Assembly (NCBI GenBank): GCA_002352425.1
Contig: DEIK01000095.1
Span: 363 to 15,560, forward strand
Length of the DNA: 15,198 bases
Source of the DNA: Rhodobacteraceae bacterium UBA2776
GTDB taxonomy: Bacteria > Pseudomonadota > Alphaproteobacteria > Rhodobacterales > Rhodobacteraceae
Reading direction: 5' to 3'
Part shown: in pieces, positions 1-7,438 of the stretch
Numbering within the stretch: the stretch's first letter is position 1
How the letters are laid out: the number at the start of each line of letters is the position of its first letter
The notes under the pieces: model-generated
What the model was told of the DNA's origin: nothing
The model's database searches: none
What the model saw: the letters and a program-made list of their open reading frames with translations, nothing else
Translations under genes and position numbers: made by a program

Positions 1-60
1 AAATCCGTCCCATTTGACAGGGCATCACATTGCCCTGCCTTTCATTTAAGGTGCGGATTT
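1..60. repeat. Nested inverted repeats, possible terminator of an unseen left-hand gene
   Basis: A perfect 7-bp inverted repeat, CAGGGCA at 18-24 and TGCCCTG at 31-37, encloses a 6-nt loop. It is enclosed in turn by AAATCCG at 1-7 and CGGATTT at 54-60. The inner hairpin is followed on the + strand by a short pyrimidine-rich stretch (CCTTTCATTT), so it could end a + strand transcript arriving from the left. There is no clean U-run on either strand. It also lies just beyond the stop of the minus-strand gene ending at 102. Function is inferred only. Confidence 0.3.
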
Positions 61-101
61 ATGCTTCACAATCCTTGAACCGACAAAAAATGGCCCTAGG
101 G

Positions 102-899
102 CTATTCGGCGGGCTTGGCTGATTTGGCGGGCAGGGACACAACATTGGCGTCTCCGCTAACGTCTGTGGCAGTGCTCTCGCTCTGATCCAGATCGAAGCC
201 AAGTTCGGGTAAGATTTCAAATAAATCGGCTTGCAAACTGTCCAACTGACGCTCGATCAGGCCTTCTTCGACCTCGACCTGCAACAGCCAGTTTTTCAAC
301 TCGCCCGTTGTTTGATGTGCAATGCGCAGATTTTCCTGAAAGGTATCAACCTCTTGCTGGCGTTGTTTCAGGAAAGTTTTGGCGCGCTCAACCCGTTCAG
401 CGCTGTAAACCTCGGCCAAATCGCGGGCCTCGTGGCTCATTTGGGCGGCCACCTCCAACACTGAGGGCTCAAGCGTCACCAGATCGGGGTGATCGCGCAG
501 ATGGGCAATCCGTTCGCGCACGGAATCAAATTCGGACCCGATTTTGAACAGTCCGGCACGGTCGCCCTCATGGCTGATCGCATAGGCTTTGGCGACGTCC
601 TCCATGCTGACGTGAAAATTGCGGTGGGATTTTTCCAACTGCATAACGCGGTTGTTGGTTGGCAGGAAAAACAACAGTGCAAGACAGAAAAAGGTGAACC
701 CGAGCTGGGCAACCATGCCCGCGTTGGCAATCGCAGCCCCGTTGACGCTGGCGGTGAGTTCCAGCCAAGGCAACAGGCCCAAAGCCGCCCCAAGGCACAG
801 AACACTCATCGAGATCGCCAAGACCCAGATCGCAAATAAAGTTACGCGTTGAAATGCATTTTGGATGCTGCCCCAATAGGCAGCCGTTGAATTAGACAT
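102..899 (-). CDS. Two-helix membrane protein with long C-terminal coiled coil, function unknown
   Basis: Predicted 265-aa protein. Two hydrophobic segments near residues 19-44 and 60-80 anchor it in the inner membrane. The remainder is charged, heptad-rich and helical, with the strongest coiled coil around residues 155-240, and ends in an acidic tail. I chose the ATG at 899 because GGGGGAAG sits 6 nt upstream; an in-frame extension to 935 adds 12 residues without a comparable site. I recall homologues in Rhodobacterales, often labelled 'DNA repair protein', but no nuclease, helicase or DNA-binding motif is visible, so I would not transfer that name. It lies 162 bp downstream of mlaF on the same strand and may have its own promoter at 970-998. 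The role could be a structural or scaffold membrane protein; this is a guess. Confidence 0.85.
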   Translation of the reverse strand: MSNSTAAYWGSIQNAFQRVTLFAIWVLAISMSVLCLGAALGLLPWLELTASVNGAAIANAGMVAQLGFTFFCLALLFFLPTNNRVMQLEKSHRNFHVSMEDVAKAYAISHEGDRAGLFKIGSEFDSVRERIAHLRDHPDLVTLEPSVLEVAAQMSHEARDLAEVYSAERVERAKTFLKQRQQEVDTFQENLRIAHQTTGELKNWLLQVEVEEGLIERQLDSLQADLFEILPELGFDLDQSESTATDVSGDANVVSLPAKSAKPAE

Positions 900-969
900 A
901 ATATACTTCCCCCAGAAATCATCACAGGCCCGCACCAGCAGCAGAAATGGGCCGAGTTCACAGCTGTTA

Positions 970-998
970 ATACTAGTTTAGAATCAGTTAACCGTTAA
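970..998 (-). promoter_or_regulatory. Weak candidate promoter for the membrane/coiled-coil gene
   Basis: On the minus strand TTAACG (993-998) and TAGTAT (970-975) are separated by 17 nt; each matches four of six sigma-70 consensus positions. The start codon lies about 70 nt downstream. A CtrA-like element, TTAA-N7-TTAG, covers 967-981 and overlaps the -10. Both are pattern matches in an AT-rich stretch. Confidence 0.3.
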
Positions 999-1061
999 GG
1001 GGGAATATTCGGGCGAATGCAGCCAGTAAGCCGTAGATTGTTTCCCTTAAAGCAACAATAC

Positions 1062-1808
1062 CTAGCGAACCGCCTCTATTGGCCCCTCAGCGCGGCCATG
1101 GATGAATTGATCCAGATAGGGGTTACCACTGTCATCCATATCGCCCACAGGGCCGGTCCATTGGATCACCCCGTCGTGCAGCATCGCCACCTTGTCGGCT
1201 ATGGCGCGCACCGAGGACATATCATGGGTGATGGTCATGGCCGTCGCGCCCATTTCAACCACGATTTCACGGATCAGCTCGTTAATCACGCCGGACATGA
1301 TCGGGTCCAGCCCCGTTGTGGGTTCATCGAAAAAGATTATTTCCGGCTCGGCCGCAATGGCGCGGGCCAGACCAACCCGTTTTTGCATCCCGCCGGATAA
1401 TTCGGCAGGAAACTGATCCGCCACTTCGGGCTTCAGCCCAACGCGACGCAGCTTTTCAATCGCAATTTCACGGGCCTCGTCCATCGGGCGTTTTAGCGAG
1501 CCACGCAGCAGGCGAAAGCCGACGTTTTGCCAAACCGTTAGACTGTCAAACAATGCACCGCCCTGAAACAGCATGCCAAACCGTGCCAAAAACGCGTCGC
1601 GCTCAACATGGGTGACGTCCTGCCCATCCACCGTGATGGTGCCGCTGTCCGGTGTCACCAGCCCCAGAATGGACTTGAGCGCCACCGATTTACCGGTGCC
1701 AGAGCCGCCAATAATCACCATGCTTTCGCCACGCGGTATGCTCAGGTTGACGCCCTGCAAAACCTTGTTGGCCCCAAAGGCCTTATGGACATTATCAAGC
1801 GTAATCAT
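1062..1808 (-). CDS. mlaF: ABC transporter ATP-binding protein, MlaF type
   Basis: Cytoplasmic ATPase of 248 aa that should power the adjacent MlaE-type permease in phospholipid (or related lipid) transport across the cell envelope. All ABC ATPase elements are present in order: Walker A GGSGTGKS at residues 34-41, Q-loop at Q82 (FQGGALF), signature LSGGM at 137-141, Walker B IIFFDEP at 157-163, D-loop GLDP, and switch histidine H195. The FQGGALFDSLTVWQNV stretch is typical of the MlaF/Ttg2A family. It starts with an ATGA overlap on the mlaE stop, so translation is coupled. No substrate-binding MlaD or periplasmic MlaC follows, so the rest of the pathway must be encoded elsewhere. Length is normal for the family. 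Confidence 0.93.
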   Translation of the reverse strand: MITLDNVHKAFGANKVLQGVNLSIPRGESMVIIGGSGTGKSVALKSILGLVTPDSGTITVDGQDVTHVERDAFLARFGMLFQGGALFDSLTVWQNVGFRLLRGSLKRPMDEAREIAIEKLRRVGLKPEVADQFPAELSGGMQKRVGLARAIAAEPEIIFFDEPTTGLDPIMSGVINELIREIVVEMGATAMTITHDMSSVRAIADKVAMLHDGVIQWTGPVGDMDDSGNPYLDQFIHGRAEGPIEAVR

Positions 1809-2587
1809 GCGGAGAAAAACAATTCTGTGAGAAGGTAATTGGAGGCAAGGATCAGGATCGAGGCCGCCACCACTGCCGATTTTGTTGCATGACCCACCCC
1901 TTGTGCGCCACGCTCGGAATTCATGCCGTAATAGCAGCCCATAAGCGCCACGATAAATCCAAACACGGCCCCCTTGATCAGGCCCGAAACCACGTCCCAG
2001 CTTTCTAAAAAGCCTATGGTGTTGTGCAGATAAACCGCCGCGTTGAAATCCAACCGGCTGACCCCGACAATATAGCCGCCCATGATGCCGATACTGTCAC
2101 CTACCGCGATCAAAAACGGCACCGCTATGGTGGCGGCCAATACCCGCGGCACCGTCAGATATTTCATCGGGTGGGTCGAAAGCGTCACCAGCGCGTCAAT
2201 CTGCTCAGTTACCTTCATGGTGCCGATTTCGGCTGCAATAGACGACGCAACCCGCGCCGCCACCATCAAGCCGCCCAAAACCGGCCCCAGTTCACGCGCC
2301 ATGCCAATCGCCACAATCGAGGGCACCACGGATTCCGCGTTAAACCGCGCCCCGCCTGCATAGATTTGCAGCGCCAGTGCGCCACCTGTAAAAAACGTGG
2401 TCAGGCCCACAACGGGCAGGCTGAAATAGCCGATGGTCAGCAAGGCGTGACCGAATTCTTTAAAATAGAACGGCGGGCGGACGATATGGCTGAGGGTTTG
2501 AACGAAAAAGATCGCAATTCGGCCAATGGCGGCCAAGATACCCATCGTATTGCGCCCGATCAGGGCAATAGGGGCCAGCAGGTTCAT
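1805..2587 (-). CDS. mlaE: MlaE-family ABC transporter permease
   Basis: Inner-membrane permease of 260 aa, the usual family length. It has an N-terminal amphipathic stretch followed by about five hydrophobic helices. The family hallmark lies at residues 119-133 (AEIGTMKVTEQIDAL), with the upstream MARELGPVLGGLMVA segment also typical of the MlaE/DUF140 family. It partners the MlaF ATPase encoded next and, by family knowledge, participates in lipid trafficking between inner and outer membranes to maintain outer-membrane asymmetry. It overlaps alr upstream and mlaF downstream by 4 nt each (ATGA), so the three genes form one tightly coupled operon. Confidence 0.93.
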   Translation of the reverse strand: MNLLAPIALIGRNTMGILAAIGRIAIFFVQTLSHIVRPPFYFKEFGHALLTIGYFSLPVVGLTTFFTGGALALQIYAGGARFNAESVVPSIVAIGMARELGPVLGGLMVAARVASSIAAEIGTMKVTEQIDALVTLSTHPMKYLTVPRVLAATIAVPFLIAVGDSIGIMGGYIVGVSRLDFNAAVYLHNTIGFLESWDVVSGLIKGAVFGFIVALMGCYYGMNSERGAQGVGHATKSAVVAASILILASNYLLTELFFSA

Positions 2588-3630
2588 TGCGCAAAACCGC
2601 CGGAATAACGCCGTGTGTAGCGCGGGCCCAATGAGGTCAGGATCTCATATCCAATGGTGCCGGCCTTCTCGGCCAAGGCATCAACGGTTTGTAGCGGGCC
2701 AAGGATATCCAGATGACGTGGCACCTCGTGCAGGTGACTGATGTCGACTGTGATCAGGTCCATAGACACGCGACCCACCAGCGGGCAGGCGATGTCATTG
2801 GCCCATAGTGTCGCCCCATTGCCAAGCGCGCGCATTAACCCATCGGCATAGCCGCCCGACAGCGTCGCGATGGTCGCCGAGGTGTTGGTGGTCCATGTAT
2901 TGCCATAGCCAACCGTTTCGCCAGCCACCAGATCACGGGTCTGGATCACCGGCAGCGACAGGGATGCCACCGGTTGCGCATCGGCAAAAGGCAGGCCGCC
3001 ATAAAGACCGATGCCCGGGCGCGTTAGATCAAAATGATATTCGGGGCCAAGTAAAATGCCGCCAGTGGCCGCCAGCGAGCGCGGCGCCGTCATGTCGTCT
3101 GTCATGGCGCGAAAACGGGCCAGTTGTTGACGGTTCATCGCGTGATCGGGCGTATCAGCACAGGCCAGATGGCTCATCACCAGCACAGGACCTTGCGAGG
3201 CAACAATGTCGCGCACCGCGTCCCATTCCGGTGATTCCATGCCCAGACGGTTCATGCCGCTGTCCAATTGAATGCCAAAGGGTGCGTTTGGCAGGGCCTC
3301 AAAATGGCGGGTCAACTGATCCAGCGAATTCAGCATTGGTGTAAGATACAGATCATTGATCATATCGGTGTCGCCACGCATATGGCCGCCAAACACCAAA
3401 ATATCGGCGTTTGGTCCCAAAGCATTGCGCACCGCAGCGCCTTCTTCGGCCACCGCCACAAAGAAGCGCCGCGCACCAGCCTGCGCCAGCGCTTTGGCCA
3501 CACGTTCGGCCCCCAAACCATAGCCATCGGCCTTGACCACGGCGGCGGTTTCGCAATTTGTCATTGCATCAAGCGCGCGCCAATTGGCGACGATCGCATC
3601 TAAATCAATTGTTAAATTTGCACTACCCAT
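2584..3630 (-). CDS. alr: Alanine racemase
   Basis: Cytoplasmic PLP enzyme (348 aa) interconverting L- and D-alanine for peptidoglycan synthesis. The PLP-binding lysine is K33 in AVVKADGYGLG. The arginine of the MNRLG motif is R129, RPGIGLYG is at 204-211, and the catalytic tyrosine is Y242 in VGYGNTW. The RVSMD motif follows near 287-291. The N-terminus (MGSANLTIDLDAI) fits the family and supports the ATG at 3630, although the upstream bases are AAAACCCCCCT and no Shine-Dalgarno is visible. It is the first gene of the alr-mlaE-mlaF operon. A TTGACC hexamer at 3659-3664 (minus strand) could be a -35, but I see no convincing -10. The neighbour upstream is divergent. Confidence 0.95.
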   Translation of the reverse strand: MGSANLTIDLDAIVANWRALDAMTNCETAAVVKADGYGLGAERVAKALAQAGARRFFVAVAEEGAAVRNALGPNADILVFGGHMRGDTDMINDLYLTPMLNSLDQLTRHFEALPNAPFGIQLDSGMNRLGMESPEWDAVRDIVASQGPVLVMSHLACADTPDHAMNRQQLARFRAMTDDMTAPRSLAATGGILLGPEYHFDLTRPGIGLYGGLPFADAQPVASLSLPVIQTRDLVAGETVGYGNTWTTNTSATIATLSGGYADGLMRALGNGATLWANDIACPLVGRVSMDLITVDISHLHEVPRHLDILGPLQTVDALAEKAGTIGYEILTSLGPRYTRRYSGGFAQ

Positions 3631-3767
3631 AGGGGGGTTTTGACGGCTGTGGCGATAAGGTCAAGATAAATGTCAGGGCTTGAGACATTTCTGGCTGGAT
3701 TCGGGGCAGTATTTGTTGAAGGTTGAGCAAAGCGCGGCGTTTGAGCTGTAAGGAAAAGGTGATTTGT

Positions 3768-4904
3768 ATGAGTATTATTGAAGAAATCAAAAACGAATTG
3801 GAAAAACCACGCCATTCCCGCCCCTTGGGCAGCGGCTGGTTGTCTGGGTCAGGGTCCATTTTGGCTGGGTTGGCCGGGCTGTTGATCGTTATGGTTCGAT
3901 TTTTTCCGCAAACTTTTACCATGCCCGAGTTGGCGATGATCCATGAAAGCGGTTATGTGACCGTGTTTTTACGTGTGGTCCTTTTGCTGGGCTACGTTTT
4001 TGCCTTGATCAGTATTCTACTAAGCCGGAACAAGGTGCTGGGCTGGACTGGGTTGCTAATTTCTCTGGTGGCTTCCTTGCTGGGGAGCATGCCCGCGACG
4101 GCGGTGGGACAAGAGACCCAGGCGTTATATTTCGGGTTGGATTATTTTATTGTCAACGTGTTGTTCATCGGGTTCTTGTTTGTTCCGCTAGAGCGTTTCC
4201 TGCCCTACAAAAAAGAGCAAACCGTGTTTCGCCCTGAATGGCAGGAGGACATGTTTTACTATCTGGTCTCTTCGATGTTGGTGCAAATATTGTCATTCCT
4301 GACCATGGGCCCCTCCATTTTGGTGAATGAAATAGTCGATATGTCCGGGGTGATTGCCACAATCGTAGCACTGCCATTTTGGGTGCAGGTCGTTGTCATC
4401 ATGGTGGCGACTGATTTTGTGCAGTATTGGGTGCATCGCGCGTTTCACACATTCCCATTTTTATGGCGGTTCCATTCGATTCATCATTCGACGCAAAGCA
4501 TGGACTGGCTTGCCGGCGCGCGCATGCATTTCCTTGAAATCGCGGTATTGCGTGGCCTGACGGCTGTGCCGATCTTCACCTTGGGGTTCAAACCCGAGGC
4601 CATACAGGTCTATCTGATGATTGTTTATTTCTATTCATCGTTCATCCATTCCAATCTGGGGGTGAATTTTAGCCTTATTGAGCGGTTTCTGGTGACGCCA
4701 CGGTTTCACCATTGGCATCACGGCTCGGAGCGGGCGGCAATTGATATCAATTACGCCACGCATTTCCCGCTGCTCGATTGGTTGTTTGGCACCCACCATT
4801 TGCCCAAAGGTGCGTGGCCAAAGAAATATGGTGTGGCAGGGGGCGGGGTGCCCAAAGGGTACTTTAAGCAGATGGTTCACCCCTTTAAAAAACCTGAAAA
4901 ATAG
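3768..4904 (+). CDS. Sterol desaturase / fatty acid hydroxylase family membrane protein
   Basis: Predicted 378-aa integral membrane di-iron oxygenase-type protein. The histidine clusters of the family are all present: HRAFH at 223-227, HSIHH at 236-240 and HHWHH at 314-318, plus nearby H294-type and HH residues in the C-terminal part. These ligands bind a di-iron centre in the cytosolic face of sterol C-4/C-5 and lipid hydroxylases. Several hydrophobic helices lie at roughly 30-46, 64-86, 91-110, 120-141 and 165-215, so the N-terminus is longer than in minimal family members. The ATG at 3768 has AAGGAAAAGG upstream; an in-frame ATG at 3723 lacks one. It is transcribed opposite to both neighbours (divergent from alr, convergent with dnaB). 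The substrate cannot be read from the sequence; lipids such as ornithine lipids, carotenoids, alkylglycerols or hopanoid-like molecules are possible. Confidence 0.9.
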   Translation: MSIIEEIKNELEKPRHSRPLGSGWLSGSGSILAGLAGLLIVMVRFFPQTFTMPELAMIHESGYVTVFLRVVLLLGYVFALISILLSRNKVLGWTGLLISLVASLLGSMPATAVGQETQALYFGLDYFIVNVLFIGFLFVPLERFLPYKKEQTVFRPEWQEDMFYYLVSSMLVQILSFLTMGPSILVNEIVDMSGVIATIVALPFWVQVVVIMVATDFVQYWVHRAFHTFPFLWRFHSIHHSTQSMDWLAGARMHFLEIAVLRGLTAVPIFTLGFKPEAIQVYLMIVYFYSSFIHSNLGVNFSLIERFLVTPRFHHWHHGSERAAIDINYATHFPLLDWLFGTHHLPKGAWPKKYGVAGGGVPKGYFKQMVHPFKKPEK

Positions 4905-5056
4905 TCGAGGCTCTGTTGCCGCCGCGGGTGCGGGGGGCGTCTTAGGGCGCAGTGCGACACAGCCGATTTGGGCCGTCTAAGATTTAGCGCAACATCAAGC
5001 GATTTGCTCGCGTGATGGTATTCATGCCCGTGGGGTAAAACTGATTGGCCCTGCTT
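4905..5056. other. Convergent intergenic region, no feature recognised
   Basis: This spacer lies between the + strand hydroxylase-family gene and the minus-strand dnaB gene. I looked for a bidirectional terminator and found no perfect stem of useful length with a T-run on either side, and no convincing small ORF. Confidence 0.4.
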
Positions 5057-6565
5057 TTAAAAGCTGTCTTCGCCGTCGCCCTGTTCTTGCCAGGGCTGGA
5101 CCAGGTTACCAAAGCGGGTGAACTGGCCTTCGAACGACAATTCAACGTGGCCGATTGGGCCGTGACGTTGCTTGCCAATCACCACTTCGGCGCGGCCATG
5201 TAGATGGTCCATTTCGGCCTGCCAAGCGGCCATTTTTTCCAACTCGTGGTCGCCCGGTTTTTCACGTTCTTTGTAGTATTCTTCGCGGTACACAAACATG
5301 ACGACGTCCGCGTCTTGCTCGATCGAGCCCGATTCACGCAGATCCGACAGCTGCGGGCGTTTGTCTTCGCGGTTTTCCACCTGACGTGACAACTGCGACA
5401 GCGCAATCACCGGAATTTCCAATTCCTTGGCGATGGCCTTTAACCCTTGCGTGATTTCGGAAACCTCGTTCACGCGGCTGTCTTTGGCCGTGGCGGGGCG
5501 CACCAGTTGTAAATAGTCCACCATCAACACGTCCAATCCGTGGGTGCGTTTCAAACGGCGTGCGCGGGCCGCCAATTGGCTGATGGGCAGGGCGGGGGTG
5601 TCGTCGATAAACAGCGGGCAGGATTCCAACTGCTTGGCCGCCGCAACAAAACGGCGGAATTCCTCTTCGTTCATGTCACCACGGCGGATTTGCTCGCTGG
5701 GGATCTCCGAGGCTTCGGATAGTATCCGCGCCGCCAGCTGTTCTGCCGACATCTCAAGGCTGTAGAACCCGACAACGCCGCCAGCGATAGCACCCTCGGT
5801 GCCATCATGCCGAATGCCCTTTTGATAGGTCTTGGCGATGTTATAGGCGATGTTGGTCGCCAGTGAGGTTTTCCCCATCGAGGGGCGTCCCGCCAAAATC
5901 AACAAATCCGAAGGGTGCAATCCACCCAGTTTTTTGTCCATTTCGATCAGGCCGGTTGAAATCCCCGACATGTCACCGTCACGTTGATAGGCCGCGTTGG
6001 CAGAGTTTACCGCATCGGTCACGGCCCTGAGGAAAGACTGGAAACCGCTGTCGGTCTGACCTTGCTCACCCAGCGCATACAGCGCCTGTTCAGCTTCGAC
6101 GATTTGTTCTTTGGGTTCAGATGCAATGTCGACCTTGGCGGCCTTGTCGGCAATGTTGCGTCCAAGACCCATCAATTCGCGCCGAATCGCCAGATCGTAG
6201 ATCATCTGCGCGTAATCGCGCACCGCAAAGCTAGAAATCGCGGCACCCGCAAGGCGTACCAAATACGCCGGACCGCCGAGTTCCTTCAGGCCTTCGTCAT
6301 CCTCAAGAAAGGCTTTCAACGTCACGGGCGAGGCCAGATTGTTTTTGGCAATCCGGCTGGAAGCGATTTCGTAAATGCGACTGTGCACGGGCTCGTAGAA
6401 ATGCTGCGGGCCGATGATGGCTGCGACACGATCATAGGTGTCATTGTTGGTCAGAATTGCGCCCAACAGCTGTTGTTCAGCCTCGACGTTATGGGGCATT
6501 GCATCAGAGATGCCTGCCTCTTCTTGATCTGAATTTCCCGTATTGATCGGCGCAATTTCGTTCAT
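5057..6565 (-). CDS. dnaB: Replicative DNA helicase DnaB
   Basis: Hexameric 5'-3' helicase that unwinds DNA at the replication fork (502 aa). The N-terminal DnaB domain (about residues 24-125, with PHNVEAEQQLLGAIL) interacts with primase. The C-terminal RecA-like domain carries Walker A GRPSMGKT at 226-233, Walker B VLMVDY at 346-351, and the conserved block from about 389 to 420 including DKRPQLSDLRESGSIEQDAD. There is no intein. A glycine-rich insertion around 250-265 is, as I recall, common in alphaproteobacterial DnaB. GGTGAG lies 4 nt before the ATG. It lies downstream of pyrE on the same strand with a 141-bp spacer holding a near-consensus DnaA box and a possible small leader ORF. Confidence 0.97.
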   Translation of the reverse strand: MNEIAPINTGNSDQEEAGISDAMPHNVEAEQQLLGAILTNNDTYDRVAAIIGPQHFYEPVHSRIYEIASSRIAKNNLASPVTLKAFLEDDEGLKELGGPAYLVRLAGAAISSFAVRDYAQMIYDLAIRRELMGLGRNIADKAAKVDIASEPKEQIVEAEQALYALGEQGQTDSGFQSFLRAVTDAVNSANAAYQRDGDMSGISTGLIEMDKKLGGLHPSDLLILAGRPSMGKTSLATNIAYNIAKTYQKGIRHDGTEGAIAGGVVGFYSLEMSAEQLAARILSEASEIPSEQIRRGDMNEEEFRRFVAAAKQLESCPLFIDDTPALPISQLAARARRLKRTHGLDVLMVDYLQLVRPATAKDSRVNEVSEITQGLKAIAKELEIPVIALSQLSRQVENREDKRPQLSDLRESGSIEQDADVVMFVYREEYYKEREKPGDHELEKMAAWQAEMDHLHGRAEVVIGKQRHGPIGHVELSFEGQFTRFGNLVQPWQEQGDGEDSF

Positions 6566-6632
6566 GTCTCACCCATTAATCCCACTCGATTTATGTAATC
6601 GGTCACCGTCGTTGGAGCAAATTGTATAAACC

Positions 6633-6641
6633 TGTGGATAG
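6633..6641 (-). promoter_or_regulatory. Near-consensus DnaA box upstream of dnaB
   Basis: The minus strand reads CTATCCACA, one mismatch from the DnaA box TTATCCACA, about 70 nt before the dnaB start. A TATACA hexamer that could be a -10 follows a few bases downstream. A single box is weak evidence; if real it could let DnaA influence dnaB expression. Confidence 0.3.
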
Positions 6642-6706
6642 ACCAAGCATACCACATCTGGTGGGCGCTTTCACCCATTTATCTAAATCGTCGAATTATC
6701 GCGGAA

Positions 6707-7381
6707 TTATTTTCGCGCGTCCTGCCAGGCCCGCGGGGCGGAGAGGAAGCTCTCGACCTCGGTTAAGGTTGCACTATCAAAGGCCTTGCTGGCCTTGGCC
6801 TCGGCCAAAACATCCCACCAAGTGCACAGGTGATGCAGCGTAACGCCGTGATCACCCAAGGTTTTTTCGGTCTCGGGGAAGATGTCGTAATAGAAAATCA
6901 CCGCCGTGTGGGCGCAATTGGCGCCGGTTTCGCGAATCGCATCTACAAATGACAGTTTGGAGCCGCCGTCCGTCGTCAGATCCTCAACCAGCAGCACATT
7001 TTGCCCTTCGGACATTTCGCCCTCGATCCGCGCGCCACGCCCGTAGCCTTTTGGTTTTTTGCGCACGTAGGTCATCGGCAGACCCATCCGTTCGGCCACA
7101 AGGGCGGCAAAGGGAATACCTGCGGTTTCGCCACCGGCGATATTGTCAAAGGCCTCAAATCCTGCGTCGCGCATCACGGTGGTGACCATGAAATCCATCA
7201 TGGTCGAGCGGATACGTGGGTGCGAAATCGGCGTGCGGCAATCAATATAGGTCGGACTGGGTAGACCCGAGGCCAGTGTGAAGGGGTCTTTGGCGTTGAA
7301 ATGCACGGCCTTGATCTCGAGCAACATACGGGCTGTCAGGCGGGCGATTTCTTCTTTGGGCGGGAAGGTGGTTGGGATCAT
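6707..7381 (-). CDS. pyrE: Orotate phosphoribosyltransferase
   Basis: Cytoplasmic enzyme (224 aa) converting orotate and PRPP to orotidine 5'-phosphate, the fifth step of pyrimidine synthesis. The PRPP-binding motif VLLVEDLTTDGGS is at 129-141. The flexible catalytic loop region is at 105-116 (YVRKKPKGYGRG), with lysines 108, 109 and 111. FTLASGL near 34-40 is part of the orotate site region in the family. AAAGG lies 8 nt before the ATG. It follows pyrC on the same strand with a 57-bp spacer and no visible terminator, so the two are probably cotranscribed. Confidence 0.95.
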   Translation of the reverse strand: MIPTTFPPKEEIARLTARMLLEIKAVHFNAKDPFTLASGLPSPTYIDCRTPISHPRIRSTMMDFMVTTVMRDAGFEAFDNIAGGETAGIPFAALVAERMGLPMTYVRKKPKGYGRGARIEGEMSEGQNVLLVEDLTTDGGSKLSFVDAIRETGANCAHTAVIFYYDIFPETEKTLGDHGVTLHHLCTWWDVLAEAKASKAFDSATLTEVESFLSAPRAWQDARK

Positions 7382-7438
7382 GTCTGGTGCCTTTTGATTT
7401 TATGCCTGCGGCGCGGATATTTTTGGAACAATGAGGGG

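Noticed and set aside
1037..1059. ATTGTT/AACAAT inverted repeat downstream of mlaF as a terminator
   Set aside because: The stem is short and AT-only apart from one G-C pair, the loop is 11 nt and no U-run follows.
5984..6532. + strand ORF (182 codons) opposite dnaB
   Set aside because: It is a shadow of the DnaB coding frame with no recognisable motif.
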